From contig NZ_RJAD01000002.1 of the NCBI RefSeq assembly GCF_003999995.1, forward strand, positions 310,001-374,000: a DNA stretch of 64,000 nt. The letters run 5' to 3'. The position numbers were made by a program, and so were the translations under genes. Of the stretch, positions 36,790 to 45,842 are shown one piece after another. The notes below the pieces were generated by a model. It had not been told where the DNA came from, did not search any database, and saw only the letters and a program-made list of their open reading frames with translations. Source of the DNA: Microbacterium sulfonylureivorans. GTDB lineage: Bacteria; Actinomycetota; Actinomycetes; Actinomycetales; Microbacteriaceae. Position 1 is the stretch's first letter; every line of letters starts with the position of its first letter.

Positions 36790-37931
36790 CACGAGTGCGG
36801 CGCTGGGCGGCGGCGGGATGCCTCGCCGCCGCGATGGTCGTGTGCTCGGCGTGCGCGGCGGCGGAGCCGTCGGGGTCGATGCCGTCGATGACCACCCCGA
36901 CGCCGGCTCCGTCCACCCAACCGGCGCCTGCGTCCGGGTGGTGGCGCATGGACGGAGAGCCGCAGACACTCGCGGCAGGTCTCGCCGCCCCGTGGTCGGT
37001 CGTGCCGCTGGCCGACGGGGGCGCGCTCATCTCACAGCGCGATGACGGCGTCGTCGTCGAACTCACCCCGGCCGGTACCCTCCGCGACGCCGGAACTGTA
37101 CCCGGAGTCGTGTCGGGCGGAGAGTCGGGGCTGCACGGTCTCGCCCTCTACGATGCCCCTGACGGGCCGTGGCTCTACGCCTATCACGGCGCGCAGGACG
37201 ACAACCGAGTGGTGCGGATGCCGCTGCTCGGCGACCCGGGGTCGCTCGCACTGGGCGAGGCCGAGGTCGTCTTCGACGGCATTCCCCGCGCGAGCACGCA
37301 CAACGGAGGGCGGATCGCGTTCGGCCCCGACGGCTTCCTCTACGTCACGACGGGCGATGCGCAGCAGGGCGACGGCGCGCAGGACCGGGAGTCGCTCGGC
37401 GGCAAGATCCTGCGCCTGACCGCCGACGGGACCGCTGCCCCGGGCAATCCGTGGCGGAGCCCGGTCTGGTCGATGGGCCATCGCAACGTGCAGGGGATCG
37501 CGTGGACGGCGGACGGAACGATGTGGGCGAGCGAGTTCGGCCAGAACACCTGGGACGAGCTGAACCGGATCGAGGCGGGGGGCAACTACGGCTGGCCGCT
37601 CGTCGAGGGCGAGGCGGGGAGGGACGGGATGCTCGACCCGGTCGTGTCGTGGACGACCGACGCGGCAAGCCCGAGCGGGATCGCCGCGCACGGTGACACG
37701 GTCTTCGTCGCGGGCCTCCGCGGCGAACGGCTGTGGGCGGTCGACACCGCCCACGGGGCGCTCCGTGGCGAACCCGTCGCACTCCTGACAGGGGAGCAAG
37801 GGCGCCTCCGCGACGTCGTGGCCGTCCCCGCAGACGCGCTCTGGGTGCTCACCAACAACACTGACGGCCGCGGCGAACCACGCGCAGAGGACGACCTGCT
37901 CCTGAGGATCGAACTCGCTCCGGCGACATGA
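36786..37931 (+). CDS. PQQ-dependent sugar dehydrogenase-like lipoprotein
   Basis: 381 aa. Signal peptide and probable lipobox ending CSAC (Cys23; Cys at -3 is unusual), then a Pro/Thr linker and a six-bladed propeller of the glucose/sorbosone dehydrogenase family: HNGGRIAFGPDGFLYVTTGD, WSMGHRNVQGIAWT and NYGWPLVEG. Soluble members oxidise aldose sugars with PQQ, but many actinobacterial ones lack a known substrate, and no PQQ synthesis gene is here. Confidence 0.86.
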   Translation: MTRVRRWAAAGCLAAAMVVCSACAAAEPSGSMPSMTTPTPAPSTQPAPASGWWRMDGEPQTLAAGLAAPWSVVPLADGGALISQRDDGVVVELTPAGTLRDAGTVPGVVSGGESGLHGLALYDAPDGPWLYAYHGAQDDNRVVRMPLLGDPGSLALGEAEVVFDGIPRASTHNGGRIAFGPDGFLYVTTGDAQQGDGAQDRESLGGKILRLTADGTAAPGNPWRSPVWSMGHRNVQGIAWTADGTMWASEFGQNTWDELNRIEAGGNYGWPLVEGEAGRDGMLDPVVSWTTDAASPSGIAAHGDTVFVAGLRGERLWAVDTAHGALRGEPVALLTGEQGRLRDVVAVPADALWVLTNNTDGRGEPRAEDDLLLRIELAPAT

Positions 37932-37964
37932 TCGCGGGGGCCTCCGTGCGCGGTGCGCGGGCGC

Positions 37965-37976
37965 TACGGTGAGACC
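37965..37976 (+). promoter_or_regulatory. Leaderless promoter of the metallopeptidase gene
   Basis: TACGGT (37965-37970), 6 nt, then GTG at 37977. The 45-nt gap has no other signal. Confidence 0.55.
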
Positions 37977-39062
37977 GTGAGCTCTCAGCCCCGCTGCCCG
38001 CACTGCCGCCACTTCGTCTACCTCGACACGCTGACGTGTCCGAACTGCGAGGCCGAGCTGGCGTTCCACATCGTCACGCGCGAGTTCCACGGCGTGCGTC
38101 ACGGTAGCGTCGTGATCGACGACAAGACCTGGTACACGTGCTCGAACCGCGAGTGGGCGTGCAACTGGCTCGTGCGCGAGGACGCCCCTGCGGGACGGTG
38201 CTTCTCCTGCCGTCTCACACGACGTCGGCCGGACGCCGACGACACGGTCGCCCTCGAGAAGCTCGCCAAGACCGAGGAGGCAAAGCGACGGCTCCTGCTC
38301 CAGCTCGGCGACCTCGGCGTGCCGATCGTCCCGTGGGACGTCAAAGCGGGCGGGCTCGGCTTCGACCTCATCTCGAGCCTGTCGGACGGGAAGCCGGTCA
38401 CGATCGGCCACGCCAACGGCATCATCACGATCGATCTCGCCGAGAGCCTCGACGACCGCCGCGAAGCTCTGCGCGTCCGCCTGGGCGAGCCGTACCGCAC
38501 GATGCTCGGCCACCTCCGCCACGAGGTCGGCCACTACTACCAGAACGTCCTCCTGACAGACGATGCCTTGTGGGCGCGCTGCCGGGCGCTCTTCGGAGAC
38601 GAGCGGACGAGCTACCGCGACGCGCTCTCGCGCCACTACAAGCTCGGAGCGCCCGCGGACTGGCATGAGGGCTTCATCTCCGAGTACGCGACCATGCACC
38701 CCTGGGAGGACTTCGCCGAGACCTTCGCCCACTACCTCCACATCACGGGAACCCTGCAAACGGCGGCGGTGCTCGGCATCCATCTCGATTCGTCGGTGAC
38801 GAACCTCCGCGACACCGACGTGGTCCCGCTCGAGTCCTACCGCGAGGAGCCCATCCAGCGGCTGCTGAGCGACTGGGAGTGGATGTCCCAGGGGTTCAAC
38901 CGCATCAATCGCGCGATGGGCTTCGGCGATCTGTATCCCTTCACGATCGTCGGTCCGGTGCGCCACAAGCTCGAGTTCGTCCACGACATCATCACCAGGG
39001 CGCCTCTGACGTTCGAGGAGCAGTGGGCGCTCGCGTTCGCGACGGACACGGAATGCACATGA
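37977..39062 (+). CDS. Putative zinc-binding metallopeptidase with N-terminal zinc ribbon
   Basis: 361 aa. An N-terminal zinc ribbon (CPHCRHFVYLDTLTCPNC) and a second Cys set (YTCSNREWACNW, CFSC) precede a peptidase domain with HEVGHYYQNVL and a downstream Glu (WEDFAETFAHYLH). This matches the Peptidase_Mx-type family of putative metallopeptidases. No signal peptide, so it acts inside the cell. It is coupled by ATGA to an aidB-type gene. The substrate is unknown. Confidence 0.8.
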   Translation: MSSQPRCPHCRHFVYLDTLTCPNCEAELAFHIVTREFHGVRHGSVVIDDKTWYTCSNREWACNWLVREDAPAGRCFSCRLTRRRPDADDTVALEKLAKTEEAKRRLLLQLGDLGVPIVPWDVKAGGLGFDLISSLSDGKPVTIGHANGIITIDLAESLDDRREALRVRLGEPYRTMLGHLRHEVGHYYQNVLLTDDALWARCRALFGDERTSYRDALSRHYKLGAPADWHEGFISEYATMHPWEDFAETFAHYLHITGTLQTAAVLGIHLDSSVTNLRDTDVVPLESYREEPIQRLLSDWEWMSQGFNRINRAMGFGDLYPFTIVGPVRHKLEFVHDIITRAPLTFEEQWALAFATDTECT

Positions 39063-40735
39063 CCTCGTTCTCGCGTGGCCAGCGGGTGATCGGCGCGGCC
39101 ACGCACTACGTCGAGAACCAGCCGCCGTGGCGGGTCGACGTCGACGAGTACGGCTCCAACGCGCCGCTGGTGTCCGCGGTGGACGCCTTCGGCGCAGGCT
39201 GGGCCGACGTCGCTCTTCGCGATGCCGGTGCGCTGGTGGGCTCGGCCGGCTTCCAGCGCGACGCCGAGCTGGCGAACGTGCACACGCCGGTGCTGCACAC
39301 GCATGACCGCTGGGGGTTCCGGCTCGACGAGGTCGAGTACGACCCGTCCTATCATCGGGTGATCTCCGCGGCGTTGGCGCACGGCGCGCACACGTCGGCG
39401 TGGGCTGATCCACGTCCGGGTGCGCACGTCGCGCGCGCCGCCACCTTCATGCTGTTCGCCCAGGTCGAGCCCGGGCATGCGTGCCCGGTGTCGATGACGC
39501 ACGCGGCGGTGGCGTCGATCCTCGACTCTCCCTGGGTCGCCCAGGACTGGCTGCCCCGGCTCTATTCGCGCGTGTACGAACCGCGCCTGACCCCGGAGGC
39601 GAAGCCGAGCGCACTGATCGGCATGGCGATGACCGAGAAGCAGGGCGGCTCCGACGTCCGGGCAGGAACCACGGTCGGCACGTCGATGGGCGGACACGCC
39701 TATCAGCTCACCGGTCACAAGTGGTTCTGCTCGGCGCCGATGTCGGACGGGTTCCTGGTCCTCGCGCACACTCGCCGCGGCTCGACGGAGGAAGGCCTGT
39801 CCTGCCTCTTCGTGCCGCGGATGCTGCCGCACGGCATGCGGAACGTCTTCCGCCTTCAGCGGCTCAAGGACAAGCTCGGCAACCGAGCCAACGCCTCCGC
39901 CGAGGTCGAGTTCGACGGGACGATCGGCTTCGTGCTCGGCGAGCCCGGGCGAGGCGTGCGGACGATCATCGAGATGGTCCAGCGCACACGTCTGGACTGC
40001 GTCCTCGGCACGGCGGCAGGCATGCGGCAGTCCGTGGCCGAGGCGGTGTGGCATGCGCGGGATCGGCGGGCGTTCGGCGCGCCTCTGGTCGATCAGCCGG
40101 CGATGACGGCGGTCCTCGCCGATCTCGCGCTGGAGTCCGAGGCGGCGATGCTCACCGGACTGCGTCTCGCGCAGCTGTTCGAGGCGGAGGCATCCGACCG
40201 CGACGTGGCCCTCCGCCGGCTCGCGACGCCGGTCGCGAAGTACTGGGTGTGCAAGCGCGGTCCCCATCACGCCTACGAGGCCGTCGAGTGCCTCGGCGGC
40301 AATGGATACACCGAGGCGTTCCCGCTCGCGCGGCGCTACCGCGAGCAGCCCGTCATGGCGATCTGGGAGGGCTCGGGCAACGTGATCGCACTGGACGTGC
40401 TCCGCGCGCTCACGCGCGACCCCGGCTCCGGTACCGCCTTCGCCGACGAGCTCGCGACCACGACCGGGGCCTCGTCCGCATTGGATGCGCACGTCGAGCG
40501 CGCGCTGAGCCTGCTGCGCGGACTCCACGGCGCCGAACCGGAGGAGGCGCAGACGCAGGCGCGGCGGCTGACCGAATCGCTCGCGCTCGCGTTCCAGGCG
40601 TCACTCATGCTCCGCCACGCGCCGTCTGTCGACGCCGAGGCGTTCATCGCCGCACGACTGGGTGACGATCGCAGCGCACAATACGGCGCGCTCCCGAAGG
40701 GGACGGATGCCGCGGCCATCGTCGCCCGGCACTGA
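39059..40735 (+). CDS. aidB: AidB-type acyl-CoA dehydrogenase-like flavoprotein
   Basis: 558 aa, longer than ordinary acyl-CoA dehydrogenases. MTEKQGGSDVRAGTT, HKWFCSAPMSDGFLVLA and ECLGGNGYTEAFPLARRYREQPVMAIWEGSGN match the AidB branch. E. coli AidB is induced by alkylation damage and binds FAD and DNA; its reaction remains unclear. The ATG at 39059 forms the ATGA overlap; an ATG two codons upstream is also possible. No alkylation-response regulator is adjacent, though a putative glycosylase and an SRAP gene lie 3-4 kb downstream. Confidence 0.88.
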   Translation: MTSFSRGQRVIGAATHYVENQPPWRVDVDEYGSNAPLVSAVDAFGAGWADVALRDAGALVGSAGFQRDAELANVHTPVLHTHDRWGFRLDEVEYDPSYHRVISAALAHGAHTSAWADPRPGAHVARAATFMLFAQVEPGHACPVSMTHAAVASILDSPWVAQDWLPRLYSRVYEPRLTPEAKPSALIGMAMTEKQGGSDVRAGTTVGTSMGGHAYQLTGHKWFCSAPMSDGFLVLAHTRRGSTEEGLSCLFVPRMLPHGMRNVFRLQRLKDKLGNRANASAEVEFDGTIGFVLGEPGRGVRTIIEMVQRTRLDCVLGTAAGMRQSVAEAVWHARDRRAFGAPLVDQPAMTAVLADLALESEAAMLTGLRLAQLFEAEASDRDVALRRLATPVAKYWVCKRGPHHAYEAVECLGGNGYTEAFPLARRYREQPVMAIWEGSGNVIALDVLRALTRDPGSGTAFADELATTTGASSALDAHVERALSLLRGLHGAEPEEAQTQARRLTESLALAFQASLMLRHAPSVDAEAFIAARLGDDRSAQYGALPKGTDAAAIVARH

Positions 40736-40738
40736 GGC

Positions 40739-41839
40739 TCACTGCCCGGCTATCGGCCGGAGGTACTCGTCGGAGAAGTCGGTGCGGATCTCCACCCACA
40801 GCGGTGAGTGGTCGCTCATCTGCCATGTGCGCCACTTCCGGTAGGCCGTGCGCACCCCCGCTTCATCCGCTCCATCCGGGATCGTGTGCGCGAAGTGCGG
40901 GCGGTAGGCCTCCAAGTCCTCTTCGCGGAAGACGTCGGCGAACGGCTTCTCGATTCCGCCGGCCGTGACCTCGAACCGATCGTCCCTGACGCGCGTCGCG
41001 ATCTGGTCGTAGTAGTGGTCGCGATCCGCGATGCGCGACCCGTCGATGGCGGCGGGCACCTCGAACCCGTGCCGGAGCAGCGCCTGCATGGTGCCGTGCT
41101 CGGGGCTGACCACGTTGAAGTCCCCGAGCGCGATCACGTTCTCGACGTTGCCGACTCCGCCTCCGGCCGGCTTCGGCGCGTCATCCTGGCGCTTCGCAAG
41201 GAAGGCCGCGAGCCGGTCGATCTCGGCGATGCGTCGCGCCAGCAGCTCCCCGCTGTCCTCGCCGAAGTAGATGTGCACGGTGCACAGCGAGAACTTGAAC
41301 CATCCGGAGGCGAAGGAGACCAGGAAGGGACTGCGGGCGAACTGCAGCCCGCCGGGTGCGCCGCCCGCGCCGGCACCGGCGTTGCCGACCACGAGCTGTC
41401 CTTCCGGGAGGACGATCTCTCCGGCGATGTTGCGGAACCGCACGCGGTCCCGATTGAACAGGAACGCCATTCGCTCGCCGTTGCCGCTGCGCCCCTCGGT
41501 GATGTCCGTGGCGATGAAGTCCCAGTCCGGCCCCAGGATGTCGAGCACCCTGTGCAGCGGCGACAGGTCGCGGCTCACCTCCTGCACGGCGACGAGGTCG
41601 AAGCTCGCGAGCATCTCGGCGATGTAGTAGAAGCTCTCCGGAAGGCGTGGCCCCATGCCGAACTTCCCGGAGTCGAAGTCGCGGATGTTCCAGGTCGCGA
41701 GCAGCAGACGCGCGTCGTCCCGTCGCTCGCGAAGAGGGCGGAGCGTCTGCCGCATGGCCAGGAGCCGTTCGGCGCAGCGCCGGCCGGCGACAGGGTCTTC
41801 GCCGGCCAGACGCTTGATTCCGGAGTAGTTGGTGCCCAT
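40739..41839 (-). CDS. Endonuclease/exonuclease/phosphatase family protein
   Basis: 366 aa, convergent with aidB (3-nt gap). EEP-fold motifs: LLATWNIRDFD at the start, LVAVQEVSRDLSPL, VIALGDFNVVSPEHGTM and the closing SDHSPLWVEI with catalytic Asp-His. No signal peptide. The family covers DNA nucleases, inositol phosphatases and others; the substrate cannot be told. The ATG at 41839 has GAGGAGG upstream; the open frame extends 27 codons further without support. Confidence 0.85.
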   Translation of the reverse strand: MGTNYSGIKRLAGEDPVAGRRCAERLLAMRQTLRPLRERRDDARLLLATWNIRDFDSGKFGMGPRLPESFYYIAEMLASFDLVAVQEVSRDLSPLHRVLDILGPDWDFIATDITEGRSGNGERMAFLFNRDRVRFRNIAGEIVLPEGQLVVGNAGAGAGGAPGGLQFARSPFLVSFASGWFKFSLCTVHIYFGEDSGELLARRIAEIDRLAAFLAKRQDDAPKPAGGGVGNVENVIALGDFNVVSPEHGTMQALLRHGFEVPAAIDGSRIADRDHYYDQIATRVRDDRFEVTAGGIEKPFADVFREEDLEAYRPHFAHTIPDGADEAGVRTAYRKWRTWQMSDHSPLWVEIRTDFSDEYLRPIAGQ

Positions 41840-41921
41840 GGGAGGCCTCCTCGACGGTTCTGCCACACAGGAGAGCGCTGCGGGGTGCGGTGATACCCGG
41901 CCCGGTTCGAGCCGCCGCACC

Positions 41922-41933
41922 TAGGCTGATGGT
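41922..41933 (+). promoter_or_regulatory. Leaderless promoter of the GH3 gene
   Basis: TAGGCT (41922-41927), 6 nt, then GTG at 41934. Confidence 0.6.
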
Positions 41934-43136
41934 GTGAGAGCCGGAGTGCGAGTGACCGCTGTGGGGGTCATGGTCGCCGGGACGCTGGCGTTCGGGCTTC
42001 CGAACGGATCGTGGGCGGATGCCGCGCCCTCGCCGAACGTGACGGGATCCGTGCGGATCGTGCCCGCCACCGCATCCGACCTCGAGCAGTCCGCTGTCCG
42101 CCGCGTCGAGGCGATGTCGACGAGGGAGGCCGCCGCGTCCGTGGTGATGGGGCACATCCCGACCACCGAGCCCGCGGCGCTCGAGTCCTACATGGAGTCC
42201 ACCGGAATCGGCGGGTTCATCCTCATGGGCGCCAACATCCCCGCCGACGAGAGAGGACTCCGTGCGGTCACCGCTGCGCTCACGACCGACCCGGACCTGC
42301 CGCCCGTCATCGCCGTCGATCAGGAGGGCGGCGACGTGTCTCGGCTGACGTGGGATGCTTTTCCGTCCGCGATCGAGTTGAAGTCCGCCCCGCCTGCCGA
42401 AGCGCAGGACGCCTTCGCCGGCAGGGCGGGGCTGGTGCAGCGAGCCGGTATCGGGGTGAACTTCGGGATCGTCGCGGACGAGACCGCCGATCCCTCGTCG
42501 TTCATCTACCGGCGTGCGCTCGGGACGTCACCGACCGGCGCCGCCGAGCGGGTCGCCGCCGCGGTGGCGGGGGAGCACACGGCGGCGCTGTCGACGCTGA
42601 AGCACTTCCCCGGCCACGGCGCCGCCCCAGGCGACTCGCACGCGAGCATCCCGTCCACGGCGATGACCAAGGAGCAGTGGAGTGCCGCCGACGGGATTCC
42701 GTTCCAGTCGGGGATCGACGCCGGAGCGCCGCTGCTCATGTTCGGGCACCTCGCGTACACCGCGGTAGACGCGAAACCGGCGAGTCTCTCGCCCGAATGG
42801 CACCGCATCGCGCGCCAGGAGATGGGGTTCGAGGGCGTCGCGGTCACCGACGACCTCGGAATGCTCGAGGCATCCGGAGTGCCCGCCTACGCCGATCCGG
42901 TGGCGAACGCCGTCGAGGCGATCGTCGCGGGGAACGATCTGGTACTGGCGGTGATGTACACCACGGCCGACAGCGCCCCGCGCATCGTCGACGGGATCGC
43001 GGCCGCGGTCGAGTCCGGGGTGCTGCCCGAGGAGAGGCTTCGCGAGGCGGCGACGCGGGTGATGGCTCTGAGGCTCGGGCAGGCGGCCGCGGGCCGAGGG
43101 CTCGTCCCATGCGGCGACTGCGTACCCGTGGAGTGA
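41934..43136 (+). CDS. Secreted glycoside hydrolase family 3 (beta-N-acetylhexosaminidase type)
   Basis: 400 aa. N-terminal signal peptide (VTAVGVMVAGTLAFGLPNGSWADA), so exported. GH3/NagZ features: AVDQEGGDVSRL, KHFPGHGAAPGDSH (His-Asp dyad used as acid/base in NagZ enzymes) and VTDDLGM with the nucleophile Asp. Probably removes GlcNAc from cell-wall muropeptides outside the membrane. Converges on the glycosylase-like gene with 1 nt between stops. Confidence 0.88.
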   Translation: MRAGVRVTAVGVMVAGTLAFGLPNGSWADAAPSPNVTGSVRIVPATASDLEQSAVRRVEAMSTREAAASVVMGHIPTTEPAALESYMESTGIGGFILMGANIPADERGLRAVTAALTTDPDLPPVIAVDQEGGDVSRLTWDAFPSAIELKSAPPAEAQDAFAGRAGLVQRAGIGVNFGIVADETADPSSFIYRRALGTSPTGAAERVAAAVAGEHTAALSTLKHFPGHGAAPGDSHASIPSTAMTKEQWSAADGIPFQSGIDAGAPLLMFGHLAYTAVDAKPASLSPEWHRIARQEMGFEGVAVTDDLGMLEASGVPAYADPVANAVEAIVAGNDLVLAVMYTTADSAPRIVDGIAAAVESGVLPEERLREAATRVMALRLGQAAAGRGLVPCGDCVPVE

Positions 43137-43137
43137 C

Positions 43138-44013
43138 TCAGCCCCGGTCGACGGCATCGAGCAGTCGCGAGCGGAGTGCCTGCCCCCGCTCGGCGAAACC
43201 GCGCTGAGCGCGGACGTAATCGGCCTTGCCGTCGGCTGTCTCGATGGCGACGGGCTCGTAGCCCCACTCGAGGAGGTCGTACGGCGACGCCCTCATGTCG
43301 AGGGTGCGGATGTCGCGCGCGAGTTCGAACGTGTCGAGCAGCAGGTCACCCGGCACGAGCGGACCGAGCTTGACCGCCCACTTGTAGAGGTCCATGCCGG
43401 CGTGGAGGCAGCCGGGCTGCTCGAGCTCGGCCTGTCGCTCCCGCGAGGGCGCGTCTCGATTCAACGGCACTGCCTCGGGAGTGAAGAACCGGAAGGCGTC
43501 GAAGTGGGTGCAGCGCAGGTCGTGGGCCTCGACGACCGCGTCGGTGGCCTCCTGTCCGAGTCGCAGTGGGGCTGCGTGACGGTGGCCGCGTTCACGGTAG
43601 ACCATCGCCCACTCGTGGAGGCCGAAGCATCCGAAGCTGCCTGCTCGCCCGGCCGTCGCACGCAGGATGCGGCCGATGTTGACGATGAGCGCACCGCGCT
43701 CCGCACGCAGCGCGGCGCCGTCGACCGCCAGCGACGACGGCGCGTCGCCGGGTCCGTACCAGCGCCACTCGGCGCGTGCGGTGCCGGAGGCGTCGGCCAG
43801 CTCGACGCCCGAACCGGGGTGCCACCGGCGCAGGACGGACGGCTTGTACGAGTAGTACGTGAAGAGGAAGTCCTCGACCGGATGCCGCTCCCCGCGCGCC
43901 GCGCGTGCACGATGACCGGCGGTGAGGGCATCCGCGCGCGAGGCGTGCGCGTCTTCGAGGGCATGCCACTCCGCGGCGCCGAGCACGGCGGAGCAGGGTG
44001 GGGCGATCGTCAC
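43138..44013 (-). CDS. Conserved protein, annotated in relatives as 3-methyladenine DNA glycosylase
   Basis: 291 aa, GTG start. Distinctive segments HPVEDFLFTYYSYKPSVLRRWHPG, GCFGLHEWAMVYR, LRCTHFDAFRFFT and GCLHAGMDLYKWA. The sequence matches an actinobacterial family carrying that database name, from memory; I see no helix-hairpin-helix or AAG-fold motif, so the activity is uncertain. The many conserved His (HEW, HFD, HAGMD) look like a metal or catalytic site. The start has TATCCT 6 nt upstream. Confidence 0.6.
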   Translation of the reverse strand: MTIAPPCSAVLGAAEWHALEDAHASRADALTAGHRARAARGERHPVEDFLFTYYSYKPSVLRRWHPGSGVELADASGTARAEWRWYGPGDAPSSLAVDGAALRAERGALIVNIGRILRATAGRAGSFGCFGLHEWAMVYRERGHRHAAPLRLGQEATDAVVEAHDLRCTHFDAFRFFTPEAVPLNRDAPSRERQAELEQPGCLHAGMDLYKWAVKLGPLVPGDLLLDTFELARDIRTLDMRASPYDLLEWGYEPVAIETADGKADYVRAQRGFAERGQALRSRLLDAVDRG

Positions 44014-44025
44014 CGTTCGAGGATA
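44014..44025 (-). promoter_or_regulatory. Leaderless promoter of the glycosylase-like gene
   Basis: Minus strand TATCCT (44025-44020), 6 nt, then GTG. Confidence 0.5.
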
Positions 44026-44061
44026 CGCGGGGCTCCTCGACGCACGCCGGGAGCCGGGACC

Positions 44062-44775
44062 TCACGCGTCGATCGGCTCGATGAGTTCGGGGGAGTTGTT
44101 GCGGACGTTGCCGACTGCCTTCGACACGACGTGGTCGTCGAGCGTCTCGGCCAGCGCCGGGGCGGCATCGATCGCCGCGTCGAGGACATCGCGGACGTTG
44201 TCGGTGGTGGGATCGAGCCACGCGTCGGCGTGATCGGCGTCGAGGAACAGCGGCATCCGATCGTGGATCGAGCCCAGGTGGCCGACCGCGTCGCGCGTGA
44301 GGATCGTGAAGCTCAGCAGCCAGCGCGCGGGATCGTCGTCTGCCTTGGACTTGTCGCGCCACCACTCGTACAGTCCCGCCATCAGAAGCGGGGAGTCGTC
44401 GGCCGGATGGATGTAGTGCGGCGTCTTCACGCCGTCGACGGTCTTCCACTCGTAGTATCCCGAGGTCGGGACCACGGCCCTTCGCTTCTCGAGCGCCGTG
44501 CGGAACATCGGCTTCTCTTCGAGCTCCTCCGAGCGGGCGTTGAACGCGCGTGCCCCGATCTTCGGGTCTTTCGCCCAGCCCGGCACGAGTCCCCAGCGGG
44601 CGCTCTCGAGCCGCCGAGTCGGCAGCTCCTCCTTGAGCGAGTCGAGCACGATCGCCACCTGCGCGGTCGGCGCGACGTTGTACGAGGGCTCTGGAAGATC
44701 GTCTCCCTCGACGTCGACCCGGAGCACGCCGACGAGCTCGGATCCGGCACTGGCCACCACGAAGCGTCCGCACAT
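44062..44775 (-). CDS. SOS response-associated peptidase (SRAP, YedK/HMCES type)
   Basis: 237 aa. Met-Cys2-GRF start: Cys2 forms a stable thiazolidine link to abasic sites in single-stranded DNA after Met removal. YNVAPT, the ARSE motif (FNARSEEL), SGYYEW and the late HDRMP motif are all present. Protects abasic sites during replication. TAGGCT stands 6 nt before the ATG, so a leaderless mRNA would place Cys2 as the second residue read. No LexA-type box is seen. Confidence 0.93.
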   Translation of the reverse strand: MCGRFVVASAGSELVGVLRVDVEGDDLPEPSYNVAPTAQVAIVLDSLKEELPTRRLESARWGLVPGWAKDPKIGARAFNARSEELEEKPMFRTALEKRRAVVPTSGYYEWKTVDGVKTPHYIHPADDSPLLMAGLYEWWRDKSKADDDPARWLLSFTILTRDAVGHLGSIHDRMPLFLDADHADAWLDPTTDNVRDVLDAAIDAAPALAETLDDHVVSKAVGNVRNNSPELIEPIDA

Positions 44776-44787
44776 ACGGCCAGCCTA
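44776..44787 (-). promoter_or_regulatory. Leaderless promoter of the SRAP gene
   Basis: Minus strand TAGGCT (44787-44782), 6 nt, then ATG. Confidence 0.65.
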
Positions 44788-44803
44788 CGCGCGGCCCCCG
44801 ACG

Positions 44804-45838
44804 TCAGTTCGCGACGACGCCGACCTGCTCCAGGCGCTCGAGGAGGCCCGCCCCGTCCGACTCGGAGACCCAGGGGACCGACGCGGCCGAGTGGTCGTTG
44901 ACCGCCGTGCGCCCGCCGGCGAGCACCGCCTCCGCGGGCGACAGACGCCGGATGGCGACCCCCACGACACTATGCGGATGCTCCGCCGTGAAGGTGGTGT
45001 AGAGCTCGTCGTCGTGCTGGCCGTCATCGCCGATCAGCAGCCAGCGGACATGGGGGAACTCCTGGGCGAGGCGGCGGAGATTGGAGAGCTTGTGCGCCTT
45101 CCCGCTGCGGAACCAGCGGTCGTGCGTCGGGCCCCAGTCCGTGAGGAGGAGCGCCCCGGGCGGGAACAGATGGCGGCGGAGGAAACGCATGAGCGTCGGG
45201 GCGATGTTCCAGGCGCCGGTGGAGAGATAGACGACGGGTGCGCCGGGGTTGTCGCGCACGACACGCTCCATGAGGACGGCCATGCCCGGCACGGGCTGGC
45301 GCGCGTGCTCGTCCACGACGAACGAGTTCCACGCCGCGAGCAGCGGACGGGGGAGTGCGGTGACCATCACCGTGTCGTCGACGTCCGACACCACGCCGAA
45401 GGCGACGTCCGGGGCGACCACGAAGGCGCGGGTCTCGACGGGCTCGCCGCCCTCCACCGACATCGTGAACGTCTGCCAGCCGGGCTCGAGGGTCGCCGGC
45501 AGCTTCACGTCGATCACCCCGCCCCGATCGGCGACGACGTCGTGGTCGACGCCCGCGATCGTGACGGTGACCTGCGCGTAGCCGATGGGCACGGCCACGA
45601 AGCTGCGCCAGCCGCGCACGCTCGCGTACTCGCCCGACTCGGTCTGCTTCACCGGGGGCACGATCATGACACGGCCGAGCACGCGCACCCATTCCGGTCC
45701 GGCGTAGCCCGGGAACGGCGTCACCGTCGGAGTCTGCCCGCGCCCGCGGGCACGGCGCTCGCGCCAGGAGTGGAAGCGGTACTCGAGTCGGGCGAACCAC
45801 AGCACCTTGGTGCGGGGGGTCGTCGCTGTCGCGGGCAT
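44804..45838 (-). CDS. App1 family protein (DUF2183, putative phosphatidate phosphatase)
   Basis: 344 aa. N-terminal beta-rich half (about 50-150), then the App1 phosphatase domain with the HAD-like nucleophile VSDVDDTVM and VYLSTGAWN, WLLIGDDGQHD. Yeast App1 hydrolyses phosphatidate; bacterial roles are unknown. The ATG at 45838 lies 4 nt after the dedA stop, so they share an mRNA; an upstream start would overlap dedA. Pairing with a DedA membrane protein suggests work on membrane lipids (inference). Confidence 0.86.
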   Translation of the reverse strand: MPATATTPRTKVLWFARLEYRFHSWRERRARGRGQTPTVTPFPGYAGPEWVRVLGRVMIVPPVKQTESGEYASVRGWRSFVAVPIGYAQVTVTIAGVDHDVVADRGGVIDVKLPATLEPGWQTFTMSVEGGEPVETRAFVVAPDVAFGVVSDVDDTVMVTALPRPLLAAWNSFVVDEHARQPVPGMAVLMERVVRDNPGAPVVYLSTGAWNIAPTLMRFLRRHLFPPGALLLTDWGPTHDRWFRSGKAHKLSNLRRLAQEFPHVRWLLIGDDGQHDDELYTTFTAEHPHSVVGVAIRRLSPAEAVLAGGRTAVNDHSAASVPWVSESDGAGLLERLEQVGVVAN

Positions 45839-45842
45839 CCCC

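Noticed and set aside
40739..41839. EEP protein as a secreted nuclease for DNA uptake together with comEC
   Set aside because: It has no signal peptide, lies 9 kb from comEA, and is on the other strand with its own ribosome binding site.
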